DNA of 64,000 nucleotides from Forficula auricularia (Eukaryota; Arthropoda; Insecta; Dermaptera; Forficulidae): NCBI GenBank assembly GCA_024734495.1, contig JALMQS010000187.1, positions 17,360,455 through 17,424,454 of the forward strand. Reading direction: 5' to 3'. The notes beneath the pieces were generated by a model. It had not been told where the DNA came from. It did not search any database and saw nothing but the letters and a program-made list of their open reading frames with translations. The translations under genes were made by a program, and so were the position numbers. Positions 1 through 10,990 of the stretch are shown piece by piece (the first letter of the stretch is position 1; each line of letters begins with the position of its first letter).

Positions 1-138
1 AAATTAAGTTGAATGATTGTAAAAATAATTATTAGAATTTTTTGATATCTAATTGATTTAATATTTTTTATTATTTTATGTCGTATAAAAAATAGTTCTT
101 ATGAAAGTTATTCAGTTTTTTTTTTTTGTAGATTTAGA

Positions 139-177
139 TTATGTAGGGGGCGGGGGGTTTCACCCCCTACGATTTAT
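139..177. repeat. Short GC-rich hairpin beside the LTR-like block
   Basis: GTAGGGGG and CCCCCTAC form a perfect 8-bp stem around a G-rich loop. It lies just outside the putative LTR end. No function is implied. Confidence 0.5.
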
Positions 178-195
178 CTCGGACAGGCCTCCACT

Positions 196-655
196 TGTAG
201 AAGGCGTGCGGGTTTCACCCTCTTCGCTCATAGGGGTGAAATAAACAATAACACACATTCACTTCTTTATATATATTTATTTACAAAAAGGGGTTATATA
301 CAGATTCGTGTCTAGGGGTCGTCGTTAAAACATCGTAATACACGTAATTAATTAATACATCGTACACTTGCTATCAAATCGACAAGCTAACACATCGATA
401 AGCTACGTCATCTTAAAAGCGGCTCTCGACTTCAACTACTATCTTGCCGTTGCAACCAATATTTAGCAGCGCACACATACACACTTACACACAACACGCA
501 TATGCGCGGGGTGAGGGTGTCGGCAGCTTACAGCCCTTGTCAACGACTGCCTCCCAGCTGAAACACGGCCACCCACACACATGCATATGAGTGTCAGCCG
601 GCCAACCCTACTCCACACTTGGAGGTCGCAAACTTAGATTTGGCATACCCACACC
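196..655 (-). mobile_element. Probable LTR of an LTR retrotransposon (solo or partial)
   Basis: On the minus strand this block reads like a long terminal repeat. It is richer in G+C than its surroundings. It has a TATA-like TATATAA (299-293), then an AATAAA signal (279-274), and it ends in CTTCTACA at 196. Directly beyond the end lies AGTGGAGGCCTGTCCGAG, which sits where a primer-binding site would. The 5' limit near 655 is uncertain because several TG/CA dinucleotides fit. No gag or pol reading frame follows in 1-190 and no second LTR is in the window, so this is either a solo LTR or the edge of an element lying to the left. The call rests on promoter and polyadenylation layout, not on homology. 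Confidence 0.4.
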
Positions 656-977
656 ATACCAAACGATACTAGAAAGAAAATATTTTCGCGCAATTAATGT
701 AAGCTGAAACCCCCTTAAAATACAGGGCTAATATGTTTAATCAAGAGTTATATTCTTTTTAAATTTTTTTAAGTATCTATTTGTTTTTATTAAAAAAAAA
801 TTCCCACTAAATATTTTACTTTGAGGATTGACACCCCCCCCCCCCCCTCCCATGGAAATTTTCTGGCATACGCCCCCGACTATATCTATAAAAGGATTCA
901 GTTTTTCGAGCTAAATTTATTTCGTGACACGTTTGCAGATATCGCACAGAGTATCAATTCACTTCCGACAATTTGTT
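656..977. other. A+T-rich spacer with a poly-C tract
   Basis: No gene is visible. The only distinctive item is a run of about 14 or more C at roughly 833-848, a tract type that recurs across this window inside HLC repeats. Confidence 0.5.
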
Positions 978-1144
978 TGATAATGTACACTACGATGCAA
1001 AAAATCCGACCCACTAATAAAAACTTTATTAAATAGCAAATTATTTTTAAAATTTTTACAAATATTCGTATAATTTGTTCCATTAACTCTTAAACTAACA
1101 TATTCAATAAATATTGTTGATAATTTTTGAATTTTATATCATCA

Positions 1145-1560
1145 TTGAGTATACAGTCCTAAGACTGGTTTGATGCAACAATCTCTCCACTGACTCTGTC
1201 CCCCGCCAGCTGTTTAACCCTCTAAATGTCTGGCATCCCATATCCCCAATTATTTGGTTGAAATTCAATCTGGTCTTCCCTTCCTTTTCTTACCTCCCCT
1301 CCAAGATATCCCTAACTCCCCCATGTCTCAGTGTGCCCCATCATCTGGCCTCTTCTCTTGACTCTCAAAGGTTCTTCTTTCTCCGATTCTTCCAAGAACT
1401 TCTTCATTTGTAATTTTATCCATCCATTTGATATTCATCATTCTTCTAGCACCACATTTCGAAAGCCTCCAATCTCTTTCTCTCCGCTTTTCCAATTGTC
1501 CAGGTTTCACACCCGTACATGGCTATGCCCATACATATGTCTTCAATAGCAACTTCCTGT
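1145..1560 (-). pseudogene. C-terminal fragment of a non-LTR retrotransposon reverse transcriptase ('craniofacial development protein 2-like' type)
   Basis: Minus-strand translation gives the tail found in many insect endonuclease-reverse transcriptase predictions. Visible pieces are TGVKPGQLEKRRERDWRLSK, then RRMMNIKWMDKITNEEVLGR followed by IGERRTF, and further on WRGTESVERLLHQTSLRTVY in another frame. The parental type reads (W)-T-L-x-K-x-x-x-x-R-L-E-A-F-E-M-W-C here, so several residues and the reading frame have decayed. Stops and frameshifts separate the pieces. The catalytic reverse-transcriptase core is absent (5' truncation). It is inserted in the Tc1-like element around it. Confidence 0.65.
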
Positions 1561-1751
1561 TTGCTAAGCTGAATTTTATAAAAAAAAATAAATAAAATTA
1601 AATTAAAAGATACAATTACAAATTATCATACTTTCTCAATATCACTTTAATTTAAATAAAGTTTTAATAAAAGATCAAATTCCATTTGAAATATCAATAA
1701 ATTGAATAATTTTGAATTAAGCATCATTGATAGAAAGATAAAATATACAAA

Positions 1752-1850
1752 ATGGATATTTCTCAAGTTCAAGCAGTTCAAATTGTGTGCCTAATTAATC
1801 AAGGGCTAAGTCAACAACAAGTGGTAATTACACTGTCAATAAGCAATAAT
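1752..1850 (+). pseudogene. N-terminal helix-turn-helix of a Tc1/pogo-like transposase (fragment)
   Basis: The open frame starts MDISQVQAVQIVCLINQGLS and continues QQQVVITLSIS. This matches the pattern of the first DNA-binding helix-turn-helix of Tc1-family transposases (I-V-x-L-h-x-x-G-x-S-Q-x-x-V-A-x-x-L-x-I-S). After about residue 33 the similarity stops and the frame runs straight into the right terminal inverted repeat. The DDE catalytic domain is therefore entirely missing. The start is the first ATG after an A+T-rich leader. Confidence 0.55.
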
Positions 1851-1958
1851 TTCAATAATGTATGTTACTTTGTAAAAAAATTAAAAATGATTTGCTATTT
1901 AATAAAGTTTTTATTGGTGGCTCGATTTTTTTGCACTTCGGTGTGTTTATTATAAGAC

Positions 1959-2340
1959 CCTGATATACAATATATTGATTAAGGCGCTTGCTTTTCGTTT
2001 GTAGATGAGCTGGATAGAGCCATTTGTTTGATGATTATTGCTTGGCATACTTGATGGACAGCCAGTGATATCAATAGTGCGTAAGCAATTACACACGTTT
2101 TCAAAAAAGAACGCCCCAGTAATTACGTAAAGAATATTTAGATATCTAATATCAATTCTATTTCTCGTAGGGGAAAATGTAGTGAAGGACACAGTCCTTC
2201 TTTATATCGACAAACAAGGTTATCTCAGTAATTAAGATTATTAAAGTAATTAATATCCTACCTTTCAAAGCAGATTGTAAATTAATATTTTGAGTATCAG
2301 CAAAAGTAGATTATATAATTTTTATAAAAAATAAAATATA
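1959..2340. other. Unassigned A+T-rich DNA
   Basis: No coding exon, RNA gene or repeat match within the window was recognised here. Confidence 0.4.
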
Positions 2341-3170
2341 AACCGACTTCAAAAATATTAAATGCAACAAATTAAATAATAAGAACTCAAAAATCAAATA
2401 AAAAATGCTTTTTTTGAAGTCGATGCCAAAAATATACATTTTATGAATCGCACTCGACGGATCTTGCTTAGTACGTTTGGCGGGTACGATCGCTTATATA
2501 GTTTGTTTGCACCGACTTCAAAAAGTGATTTCATGTTAATATTTCGTCGTTTAGTTGTAACTAAATAAGATAATTATTTTATACTTTTTAGTGCATTTTA
2601 TTTGATTTTTGAGTTTTTTTTTTATAATTTTTTTTTTCTCTTTTTTAGTGATGTTATTAATAGTGACTTAATATAATACTCTTGCATGCATCTCGTAAGA
2701 GAAAGGGTCGGGCGAATAAATCAGAAAATGATAATAAAATTAAATTCATAAATATAGAAATTCTCTGGAAACGTTTGCGGGTTTTAAATGAACGTTTTAA
2801 GATTGATTTTTTTATAAAAGATTTTTTTATTATAATTTCGATTATTTGCTTATAAGAATTGAGACTTACGTTAATTTGCCATTGATCATATCATCAGAAC
2901 TTGACCAAATTAATATGGGACCACCCCTAAGGTACCCTCTTTCCAATAAAAATAATCATTAAAATCGGTTCTATAAACAAAGAAGTTATGCCTGAACAAA
3001 CAAAACAAAAAATCCAATACCAATGAAAAAAACGGGACCAATCGGAAACTATACTGAACCCAATGCAAAAAAATCATCAAAATCGGTTCACAATTGGCGA
3101 AGATATCAGGTAACATAGACAACAAAAAAATCAGTCGAATTGAGAACCTCCTCCTTTTTTGAAGTCGGTT
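2341..3170 (+). mobile_element. CCGACTTC repeat, copy 1 (non-autonomous element, family A)
   Basis: The copy begins AACCGACTTCAAAAA and ends TTTTTTGAAGTCGGTT, so its outermost bases are inverted repeats. A second inverted pair (GAAGTCG near 2414, CACCGACTTCAAAAAG near 2510) encloses a conserved core that includes CGCACTCGACGGATCTTGCT. The stretch near 3140-3170 contains GAGAACCTCCTCC, a phrase seen in a very widespread insect repeat family. Two more copies occur at 42690-43990 (reverse) and 52605-54032 (forward), both interrupted by LINEs. No protein is encoded. Confidence 0.7.
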
Positions 3171-3520
3171 AAAAAAAATAAGGGAGGTAAGATATAGAGA
3201 AAAATAAAATTTATTTCAAAAAAGTAAGCAATGAAAATGAAACAGGAAAACTAAAAAAAAAATCAAGGTAAAAAAAGTAATTTTTCAAGTGGTTAATTAT
3301 TTATCTTATCAGTTATCTATTATTTGTTTAATGAATGAAATTGGAGGGTAGGTATATATATATAAATATAGACAAGTAGATCTTATTGGCTTGAGTCTCT
3401 ATTTAAAAATCATTTAGATAAAATTATCCTTCCAAATATGTTATCATTTTTGATCAAATTTTCGATACTACTGCTAGTGGTAAGTGCATTTAATTTAAGG
3501 TTTTGTGAAGCTTGAATATT
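3171..3520. other. Unassigned A+T-rich DNA
   Basis: No gene or recognisable element. A short TATATATATA run occurs near 3353. Confidence 0.4.
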
Positions 3521-3527
3521 AAATTGA

Positions 3528-3736
3528 TTCATTCTTCTTCTTCGAGGACCATACTCGATTCCAAGCGTTGACGATTATTAAGGGAATTCCTTTGGGAAAA
3601 TACTTCACATGGGTGGTTTCCGTTGCCTTCACCTGAATTTATTGAGGGACTTTGTATTTTTAACATAGATAAAAATATCAGAATATAAACTTGATTCGAG
3701 TCAAACGCTCTAGCCTTTGCACTACGGCGCCCCAAG
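3528..3736 (-). mobile_element. tRNA-derived SINE (decayed head)
   Basis: Read on the minus strand it starts GGGGCGCCGTAGTGCAAAGG, followed by a box-A-like GCTAGAGCG and a weak box B (GACTCGAATC). A conserved-type middle follows with GGCAACGGAAACCACC, a phrase common in insect SINEs. It ends in a GAA-rich tail, seen as TTCTTCTTCTTCG at 3532-3544 on the plus strand. Target duplications were not resolved. No reading frame is present. Confidence 0.5.
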
Positions 3737-3793
3737 ATTAATTATTAGAGTAATTTAACAATACAGCAAAATCTCGTTTATTTTAATGAATGT

Positions 3794-3893
3794 NNNNNNN
3801 NNNNNNNNNNNNNNNNNNNNNNNNNNNNNNNNNNNNNNNNNNNNNNNNNNNNNNNNNNNNNNNNNNNNNNNNNNNNNNNNNNNNNNNNNNNNN
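3794..3893. other. Assembly gap (100 N)
   Basis: Exactly 100 N, the usual placeholder for a gap of unknown size. It falls in the left arm of the large fold-back described next, where assembly would be expected to fail. Confidence 0.98.
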
Positions 3894-5144
3894 TTAATAA
3901 TTGTAAATTCAATTCTTTGAAAGAAAGAGATTGATTAGTTTTTACGAAAATGGCAAAAAGCTAGAAAACCTTAACAAATGACTCGCTGATGCCGGGTGAC
4001 TTGCGACCCAGTCTCTAGATGTTAAGAGTACAAAAGAATTATAAGTGATAAAGAAATCGATCTTATATTATTGATTTAATCTATCTGGAGGTTCACAGTA
4101 TCTGTCTAATATAAGAAAATAGCATTTTGATCAAGAATTTTGTAGTTTAAAAGAAATTGTATGAAAAAATTGAATTTCTTCTCTCCGGGAGCGAATCAAC
4201 TAGAAATGCCAAAATGTTTTATTTTTTTCTCCTTAGATATTTATTGAAATCTTTTGAAATATCATATCTGTGTGTTATTTTCATTTCTCTTTTATATTAA
4301 ATAATTATTATTAAGAAATTTGAATTTTAAAGTGTAGTTTATTTGAAGTCTAATTTGAAAAATCGCTAATAACTCCGTTGAATTTTTTTTTAAAAATGAA
4401 ATTAATAGATATGATAAAACAATTAATTCCCAATCATTTACTTTAATTTTTAACAAAATCACCTCAGTACTTTTTGAGAAAATGATCAAAAACCATCTGA
4501 GCCGTCTCAAAAATGATGCTTTTTGAAAGCACGAGATGCCTTTGAAAAAAGTTGAAAAAGTCATATGAAACGAAACATTGACTTCTGGCATGGAGGTGAA
4601 TTTTAAAATGTTTCTAAAACGGCCTTTCAAAGACGGTTTTCTTGGTTTTTGACGATTTTCTCAAAAAGTACTGAAGCGATTTCGTTCAAAATTAAAGTAA
4701 ATGATTAATAATTAAATGATTTATAAGATTTATTAATTGCATATTTTTTAAAAAATTTTAACGGAGTTATTAGCGTTTTTTCAAATTGGACTTCAAATAA
4801 ACTACCCCTTAATATTTAAATTTTCTAATAATAATTATTTCATATAAAAGATAAATGAACATAACAAACGAGATATGAATTTTCATTAGATTTAAATAAA
4901 TATCTAATTAGAAAAAAATTAAAACTTTTTGTCATTTCTAGTTGATTCTCTCCCGGAGAGAAGAAATTGAATCTTTTCATAAAATTTATTTTAAACTACG
5001 AAATTCTTAACCAATATGCTATTTTCTTATATTAGACAGATACTGTGAACCTCCAGGTAGATTAAATCGATAAAATAAGATCGATTTATTTCTCATTTAT
5101 AATTCTTTTTTATCAAGAGGCTGGGCCGCAAGTCACCCGGCATC
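3894..5144. repeat. Giant fold-back (long inverted repeat), about 0.5-kb arms
   Basis: The left arm (from 3988, GATGCCGGGTGACTTGCG) is matched in reverse by the right arm ending at 5144 (CGCAAGTCACCCGGCATC). Pairing can be followed inward through the 'TCTGTCTAATATAAGAAAAT' block and the CTCTCCGGGAG block to about 4495/4641, leaving a loop of roughly 145 bases. The 3894-3987 flank also pairs with 5145-5240, so the structure extends into the N gap. The open frame at 4292-4630 on the minus strand lies inside these arms and has no sign of being a gene. Confidence 0.85.
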
Positions 5145-5690
5145 ACGATTCATCGTTACGTTAATTTTTTACAATTTTCTTAAAAACTAATCAATCAATT
5201 TCGTTCAAAATTTAATATAATTATTAATAATCGAGTGTTTTGTAATATTTATTAATTTCTTATTTTTAAAAATTATTTCAAATTAGTAATTAGTGTTTTT
5301 TAAATTAGACTTTAAATGAACTACCCTTTAAAATGCAAATATTCTAATAAAAACTATTTTATATAAAAGATAAAAGAAAATATTTTATAGATATGAAATT
5401 TTAATAGATTTAATTAAATATGCGATGAGGAACAAATTAAATCCTATTGCCAATTCTAATCGACTCGTTGACCTAGTGAAGAAACTGATTGTTTTCATAA
5501 TATTTCATTTAAACTACAAAATTTTTAATTAAAAACTCTTTCTTTTATTTGAATGATTACGTGTACCTTCACATAGATTAAATCGATAAAATAAGATCTT
5601 TTTCATTCTCATTTATAAATCTATTGGTCTATTATTTTATGGTAGGGGGTTGAGACACAAGCCTTTCGGCATAGGAATCGCGTCATTTCA
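5145..5690 (+). repeat. Diverged direct copy of the fold-back's right arm
   Basis: This block repeats the 4641-5144 arm in the same orientation but with many substitutions. Landmarks are CAATTTCGTTCAAAATTTAA, the 'ATTAAATCGATAAAATAAGATC' block (positions 5577-5598), and a decayed CACAAGCCTTTCGGCAT where the arm has CGCAAGTCACCCGGCAT. It shows that the fold-back arm was duplicated in tandem before the copies drifted apart. Confidence 0.65.
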
Positions 5691-5789
5691 TCAAGCCCGT
5701 TCAATATACCCTAGTGAAGTATCTGTTAATATATTTAAATGTGACAATATTTAATATAATCAATAAATACAATAATTTAAATATTCGAT

Positions 5790-6620
5790 TATATGTATAC
5801 GAGCTTTTCGTGCGTGCCTTCGGCACGCCCTCGAAGCTCGGCCCTCCAGGCTGGTGCCCTCGCGGGCGGCGTCTCGGTCCAAAAATCTTATTCCTCTTAA
5901 AACACCACACTCCAAATGTATACCTGTAAACTCCCGAAAATACATAGTCTCTTAAAAGTTTCGCCTCATTTTCGTCCGGACACAGCTACAGAAATGAGGC
6001 TCTAGATATGAATCTGGAAGTATTTTTTTTCTATAATCTACAGCATTGTGATATTTTTTGTGTGGAAATAGATTTATTTAAATAAGTGGGATCGTGTGAG
6101 GAGGAGAATTATATTATATCATTTTTTTTAATTCGATAATGGATATAAGGCTCCAAATATTTAAAAGAGATCAGGTGTTGTTTGTATGACAGTCTGCTCC
6201 CTCCAGTATTGCCATGATAAATTCGGGCATGCGTATCTTAAGTCGTTCAATTTTGTAAAAATCCAAAAATAAGAATAACAAAATTTAGATTTTTAAAAAA
6301 TTATAAAAAAGTGGCAAATTATTAAAAAATAAACAAATAATATATAAAATATAAATCAAATAAGTTGTGATTAATTTATTTTTCTGTGCACAAAGAAAAG
6401 CGAATTGAATATTTAATTTTTGAGTGGTGAGGGGGGGGGGGAGGAATAATTATCAATATATTTAATGTTTCTTAATTTAAAATCAATTGGAGTCTTTCAT
6501 TTCAAATTGCAATTACAATTATATTTCAAATTTGCCGCAAATATACCTACGCCATCAGCGCTCCCTGTCGGCAGCATTCTCTGAGCGTTGTTACAAATTA
6601 ATCTAGGCTCTTATATATAG
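5790..6620 (+). mobile_element. Family H repeat, copy 1, with a conserved GC-rich hairpin
   Basis: A GC island in A+T-rich surroundings starts at GAGCTTTTCGTGCGTGCC. It contains the perfect hairpin GCGTGCCTTCGGCACGC (5812-5828) and then CGAAGCTCGGCCCTCC. The downstream landmarks AAAAGTTTCGCCTC, GAGTGGTGAGGGGGG and AGCGTTGTTACAAATTAATC recur in the same order at 54769-55510. No coding capacity is visible. The hairpin is almost unchanged between copies while the A+T-rich body has diverged. Confidence 0.65.
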
Positions 6621-8268
6621 TATGTCGTGGCCACATCGTAGAATTGACCATTTCATGAAATGCTCGAGAATTTCATGAAATGGTCACATTTCATGAAATG
6701 TTTCAATGTCTATTGGCCACATCATGATGTTCCTTGGCCAGATCAATGATAAGAAATCGTTTGTCGATATGGTCAACAAAACGCGCGGCTACTTCATGAA
6801 ATGGTCAAGTTTATTTGATCATATCGTAAAATGGTTACATTTATTACCGGTAGAGGCGCTGGAAGCGTTTTGTTTATGTGTCAACATGAAAATAATGCTG
6901 TTACTCTTAGTGAAAAAGTGAATAATTTGTTAGTAAATGAGGAAATCAATGTGTCATCAGTGTTCCCCCACCAGTGGCGCACCATTACCCCTTGTCGCGC
7001 TGAACTAATGAATGTCAACTCGGCGATAAATCATTATTTTTATATATATTATAATAAAAGAGAGCGGGAATTCAAATCGGTCATTTGAAAATATATAGTT
7101 CATATAAAAGGAGTCTCATTAAACATACTTTTTCAATTGACACTGTTTTTATACAGCAATACTTTTGACTGAACCGAAAATCAGATGCCCTCATTTTTTT
7201 CTTCACTGAAATACAAGAGTCCAAGGTGCTTTTTTCACTATTATTTATATCCGACGATTGGCTGTTCGGTTTTCAATGTGTGTTTGATTAGGAAAAAATG
7301 GGAGCCCCAAACACACCCCGCCCGACGATTGGCTGGTTCGGTTTTCAATGTGTGTTTGATTAGAAAAAAATGGGAGTCCAAAACACACCCCGTCCGGACT
7401 TAACTCTCGGAGGTTCGGTTAATATATATTCAGTTCGGCTCGGTTGGGTTCGTATAGCTCCTTTTCAGGCTGGCATTTAGAGGGTTCGGTTGGCGTCAGC
7501 TGACAATATTAATGTAATTATTAATATTATAATAAATATAATAAATATTATTAATATTATTTACAATATTTTTATTAAATCAAACCACGTAATAGAACCG
7601 AATATGTGCAAACGACTCCGGTTCGGTTAATATACTGCACTTTTAATTAAAAACCGATTAGACGGAATCAAATTATATTTTTAAATCCCCGGGTCAATAT
7701 TCGTTGATTGCTGCACCCTGGGAGCGGTCCAATAACTAAGATAAGGGAGGGAGATGTGAGCAGAGTGGGGAACCCTTTTGACAACGAACGAAATTGGCGC
7801 TTAAAAAAGGAGACCCACAGCGTTGCTTTTACCCTAAATATTTGTTTGTTTTCTAAAAATAATTATGTAACTTGACGTGTTTGATGTTTAATTTTGTAAG
7901 GATATTATTAGGAACCTATATAAATGAATAGGTAACTTAAATTAAAATAATATTTTTTCTACATTGTGGCATTTTAGATTTGGTATGTTGTATTTTAAGA
8001 TTCTTTTAATATTTCCTAAAGTCCCTAGTTAAATGTTTGTCTGACTTAAAGAACAATAAACAAGTTTGTAACATATTCTGGATTTTTATTAAATATTATA
8101 TCGACACCCTATTTTACGATATGTCCAATCGTGGATGACAAAATCAAGAAACGTTCACGATTTAATGATCTGGTCAAATTAAGTTGGCCACATCATGAAA
8201 TGTGAACATTTCATGAAATTCTCGAGCATTTCATGAAATGGTCAATTCTACGATGTGGCCACGACATA
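6621..8268. mobile_element. DNA-transposon-like element with perfect 62-bp terminal inverted repeats (family F)
   Basis: TATGTCGTGGCCACATCGTA at 6621 is the exact start of a 62-base sequence whose reverse complement ends at 8268. Weaker pairing extends to about 110 bp. The tips read TA-TGTCGTGG and CCACGACA-TA, compatible with a TA target duplication. Inside each arm the palindrome ATTTCATGAAAT is repeated two to three times around CTCGAG, which may be a protein-binding array. The 1.4-kb interior has only short unrecognised frames (for example 6831-7088) and no catalytic motif, so this looks non-autonomous. The perfect ends suggest recent insertion. Confidence 0.7.
7251..7390 (+). repeat. Tandem duplication of about 70 bp inside family F
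   Basis: The unit CGACGATTGGCTG...GGGAG...AACACACCCCG occurs at about 7252-7321 and again at 7321-7391 with few differences. It is followed by repeated GGTTCGGTT motifs to about 7495. Confidence 0.75.
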
Positions 8269-8810
8269 TATAAACATCCGGATGCCAACGGCCCAAGACT
8301 AAAGTAAAGCTATTTTCATATTATTAGTATTTAATTGAAATTATTTATTATAAAAGCCCAAGGTATTGTTAATTTTGAAATTGATTAAATAAAAACGTTC
8401 TCTTTCTTATTTATAGAGATATCTCTTAAGACAGTTGGTAAGGAAATCTCTATATATTGAATTTGAAGGATTATTTTTCTGAATATTATAAATTCACTAA
8501 AAATTACTGGTATCGTCTACAGTTTTGAAATAAATTAATCTTTTCAGATTTTCAAATTTAATTTGGCAATATAAATATAAGTATGAAATAAGTTTGACAA
8601 ATATAAGTATTTTCGTCAAATAAAACAATCAAAAATTATATTAAAGAATAAAGCAGAGATGGCTAGGTTAAAATTTTTTGAGTAAATATATACGTAAACA
8701 ATATCAAACGTTTTTGTTGCTAGCTTGCTATAACAATAATACAAATTTTCTATATCCACTCGGCTAATGGACCCCTTGATAAATTACACTTGATAAAATA
8801 TTACTAATTA
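8269..8810. other. Unassigned A+T-rich DNA
   Basis: No gene or repeat recognised. Confidence 0.4.
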
Positions 8811-8814
8811 AATA

Positions 8815-8998
8815 GACTGATTAATAAAGTAAGGGAGTGTAGTTTCACAGTGAATTAAATAAAATTCAAAGAAGTTTATACAAACTCAATTATTTCATTA
8901 ATATCATGTTTCACCTAAAACCTACAACACTTTCCCTAAATAAAATAGACTGATGATGAAGGCCAAACCTTTGAAACTAGTCTCAAACAAATAATTTA
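8815..8998 (+). mobile_element. Family D element with a hammerhead-like hairpin
   Basis: The element opens AGTAAGGGAGTGTAGTTTCA and contains TATCATGTTTCACCTAAAAC, also present at 11910-11940. It is followed by CTGATGATGAAGGCCAAACC and then TTTGAAACTAG. That last stretch resembles a hammerhead core (CTGATGA, a stem AAGG...CCTT, then GAAAC). A related terminus lies at 37330-37600. Ends are only approximate. Confidence 0.4.
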
Positions 8999-9555
8999 TA
9001 TGTATATAATAGATATTTATATTTGGTATAAATAAATAGAGGTATGTATATTTGTTTCAATCAACGGACAACCTCATTGATTTATCTTTATGAATTAACA
9101 ACTCTGCTCTTCTCGGTAAAATAATCTCAACACAAGTAATAGAAATAAATTTAAAAAAAAATTGAATTTTTACTCACAAATAAGGGTTACGTAATGTATT
9201 TAGAGACTAAGTCGTTTCAAAGTCCTTTATGGATATTTAAAATAAGAATATTAGCAATAAAAAGAGATATCTTCTAGTTTGGCTAAAGGGTTTACCGGCA
9301 CACCTGTTCAGGTATAATGCAACTATTATAGCAGAGGTAGTAGGTTGCATAACTCATAGGCGCATATGCAAGAAAATCTGTCATTTATTAATTCTTTTCA
9401 TGTAATGTAATAACATGTTAATCATCAATAATGATAGAGATTCGAATTCTAGTAAATTCTAATTGATTATTACCTTTCTCTAAAAAGAATATCGTTTCTG
9501 TCCAATCGGATAATTCTTGAATAATCGATGGTGAAATAATTTCTAATCGAGCTAA
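8999..9555. other. Unassigned A+T-rich DNA
   Basis: No gene recognised. ATGCAAC/GTTGCAT at 9317-9356 makes a small hairpin. Confidence 0.4.
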
Positions 9556-9560
9556 AACAT

Positions 9561-10080
9561 GTCAAAATGTCTGTTAGTTAGTCTGGTTGTCTGGTTGTTT
9601 GGTTGTCTGTTTTTCCGGTTGTCTGGTTAGATGTCGTTAGCCTGTGCGTTACCAAATTTTTGTGGACGAGCTAGCTCAAAAACTAGTTAAAATATCGAAA
9701 CCAAATTTCACACTTAGTTTTTGTGCATTGAGATTAAGATCTGATTAGATTTTGGTGCATATCGACCCAAAAAAAGGAGGGCTAAAAATTAAAAATCTAG
9801 ACCATTTATGCAAACTCAGCCAAATTTTCTATACATAATCAGTGGACCCCCAGAAGTCTAAAAATGCAAAAACTAACCGCCCAAAATGGGGGGGGGGGGG
9901 TCAAAAATTGAAAATCTTGGCCATTTACCAAACTCAACCAAATTTTGTATACATAATCAGTGGGACCCCAGAAGTATAAAAATGCAAAAACTAACCCCTA
10001 CATGAATATAAATAATTTTAGGGGCCATGTTGCATGGTAAAGTCAAGTGGATGGCCACATCAGAACACGTCAGCTTATTT
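9561..10080 (+). mobile_element. HLC repeat, copy 1 (5'-truncated)
   Basis: Starts inside the family at GTCAAAATGTCTGTTAGTTA with a run of GTCTGGTTGTCTG repeats. It passes the family core (GAGCTAGCTCAAAAACTAG and CATATCGACCCAAAA) and two tandem units around CCAAATTTTCTATACATAAT with poly-G. It ends in the diagnostic terminus ATGGTAAAGTCAAGTGGATG followed by GCCACATCAGAACACGTCAG. The left terminus is missing. No protein is encoded. Confidence 0.75.
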
Positions 10081-10087
10081 TAATTCA

Positions 10088-10347
10088 AAGCCTATGCTGA
10101 TTTTTTAGTTTAGTTTTTTTTTTATTTATTTAATGTCACCGGGAACAAAGCCCATTAGACAGCACATAAGTAAAGTGTTAGTAGGGTCAGTGAGGGAGCC
10201 GAGTTTTTAGACGGTAGAAATTTTGATTTGCCAGCCAGGATCGAACCCCGGCCTTCCACTCCAACATCGTCATAATCTATCGATGCCGAAGCGTGGCCAG
10301 TGCGTTAGCCGACTGAGCTAACCCGACTCCCCAAGCCTATGCTGATT
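10088..10347 (-). mobile_element. Full-length tRNA-derived SINE with 15-bp target-site duplication
   Basis: AAGCCTATGCTGATT flanks the element perfectly at 10088-10102 and 10333-10347. On the minus strand the body begins GGGGAGTCGGGTTAGCTCAG, giving box A (10320-10303). A consensus box B, GGTTCGATCC, lies at 10247-10238. The tail includes AAAACTCGGCTCCCTCACTG and ends A-rich. It inserted just after the HLC copy. The tail domain is shared with the SINE at 29874-30080. Confidence 0.88.
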
Positions 10348-10559
10348 AAAAATTATCAAATTTCAGAAAGCGTACCGTGTCTTAATAAATCTTTAACCCT
10401 TTCCTCCAATTTTAAATTTTACTTATTATATAGTGTTGAGAATCTAAAAATTGGGAAATTTCTCAAATGCTGTTCCTTCTGATTGGTTTCTAAATGAGAA
10501 GGTAGGAGAGAGAAAAATGTAGTTAGACATTCTCGGTATGGAAGGATTTTTGCACTGCT

Positions 10560-10790
10560 GAAAAATGCACTAAGGGTGCATTCCGAGGGACTGACACACC
10601 AGCCTCTCTGCTGTGAGATTCCACAGCCGCTTCTAGAAATAGCGGAGCCAAGTCACGGCCAAGTCACGCTCAATGCCCGCGAAAATAGACGGAGGCCGTG
10701 CCCCCTCACGCCGGCCTATGGTCTACCCGAACTCGGATCATTCACACGGCTAATCCCAACACGCAATCAAAAACAAAATATACATATACA
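10560..10790. other. GC-rich island, perhaps the 3' end of a non-LTR element
   Basis: About 200 bases are clearly richer in G+C than their surroundings. The block ends ACACGGCTAATCCCAACACG followed by an A-rich tail and (TATACA) repeats, which looks like a LINE 3' end on the plus strand. The single open frame (10576-10803) shows no known domain. Confidence 0.3.
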
Positions 10791-10990
10791 TATATATATA
10801 TAAGAATAAAAAAAACTTTTCTCTTCAATGCGAATTTGTAAAGAATTTTTTTTTGTTATCTATTGTCTAAACAAATTCATTCAAACAAACACATTGCATA
10901 AATATTTAAATTTATTTCTTTATTAATTTTAAACAAAATTTTTTGTTCAAATCACGAATTTTTTTCTTATCTTCTTTAAAATATTAAAAA

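Larger units (their letters stand above)
978..1958. mobile_element. Decayed Tc1/mariner-like element with about 80-bp inverted ends
   Basis: The segment at about 980-1060 is matched in inverted orientation by about 1872-1956 (shared core TTTAATAAAGTTTTTATT and a GATTTTTTGCA block near each tip). These behave as terminal inverted repeats roughly 80 bp long. Between them lie a LINE fragment on the minus strand and the start of a Tc1-type transposase. Almost all of the transposase is missing, so the copy is dead. The class assignment rests on the helix-turn-helix peptide at 1752 and its position next to the right inverted repeat. Confidence 0.55.

Noticed and set aside
821..1083. Overlapping frames on both strands
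   Set aside because: They come from the poly-C tract and the left inverted repeat of the Tc1-like element.
4292..4630. 112-codon minus-strand frame
   Set aside because: It lies entirely in the arms and loop of the fold-back at 3.9-5.1 kb and its A+T-rich translation matches no family.
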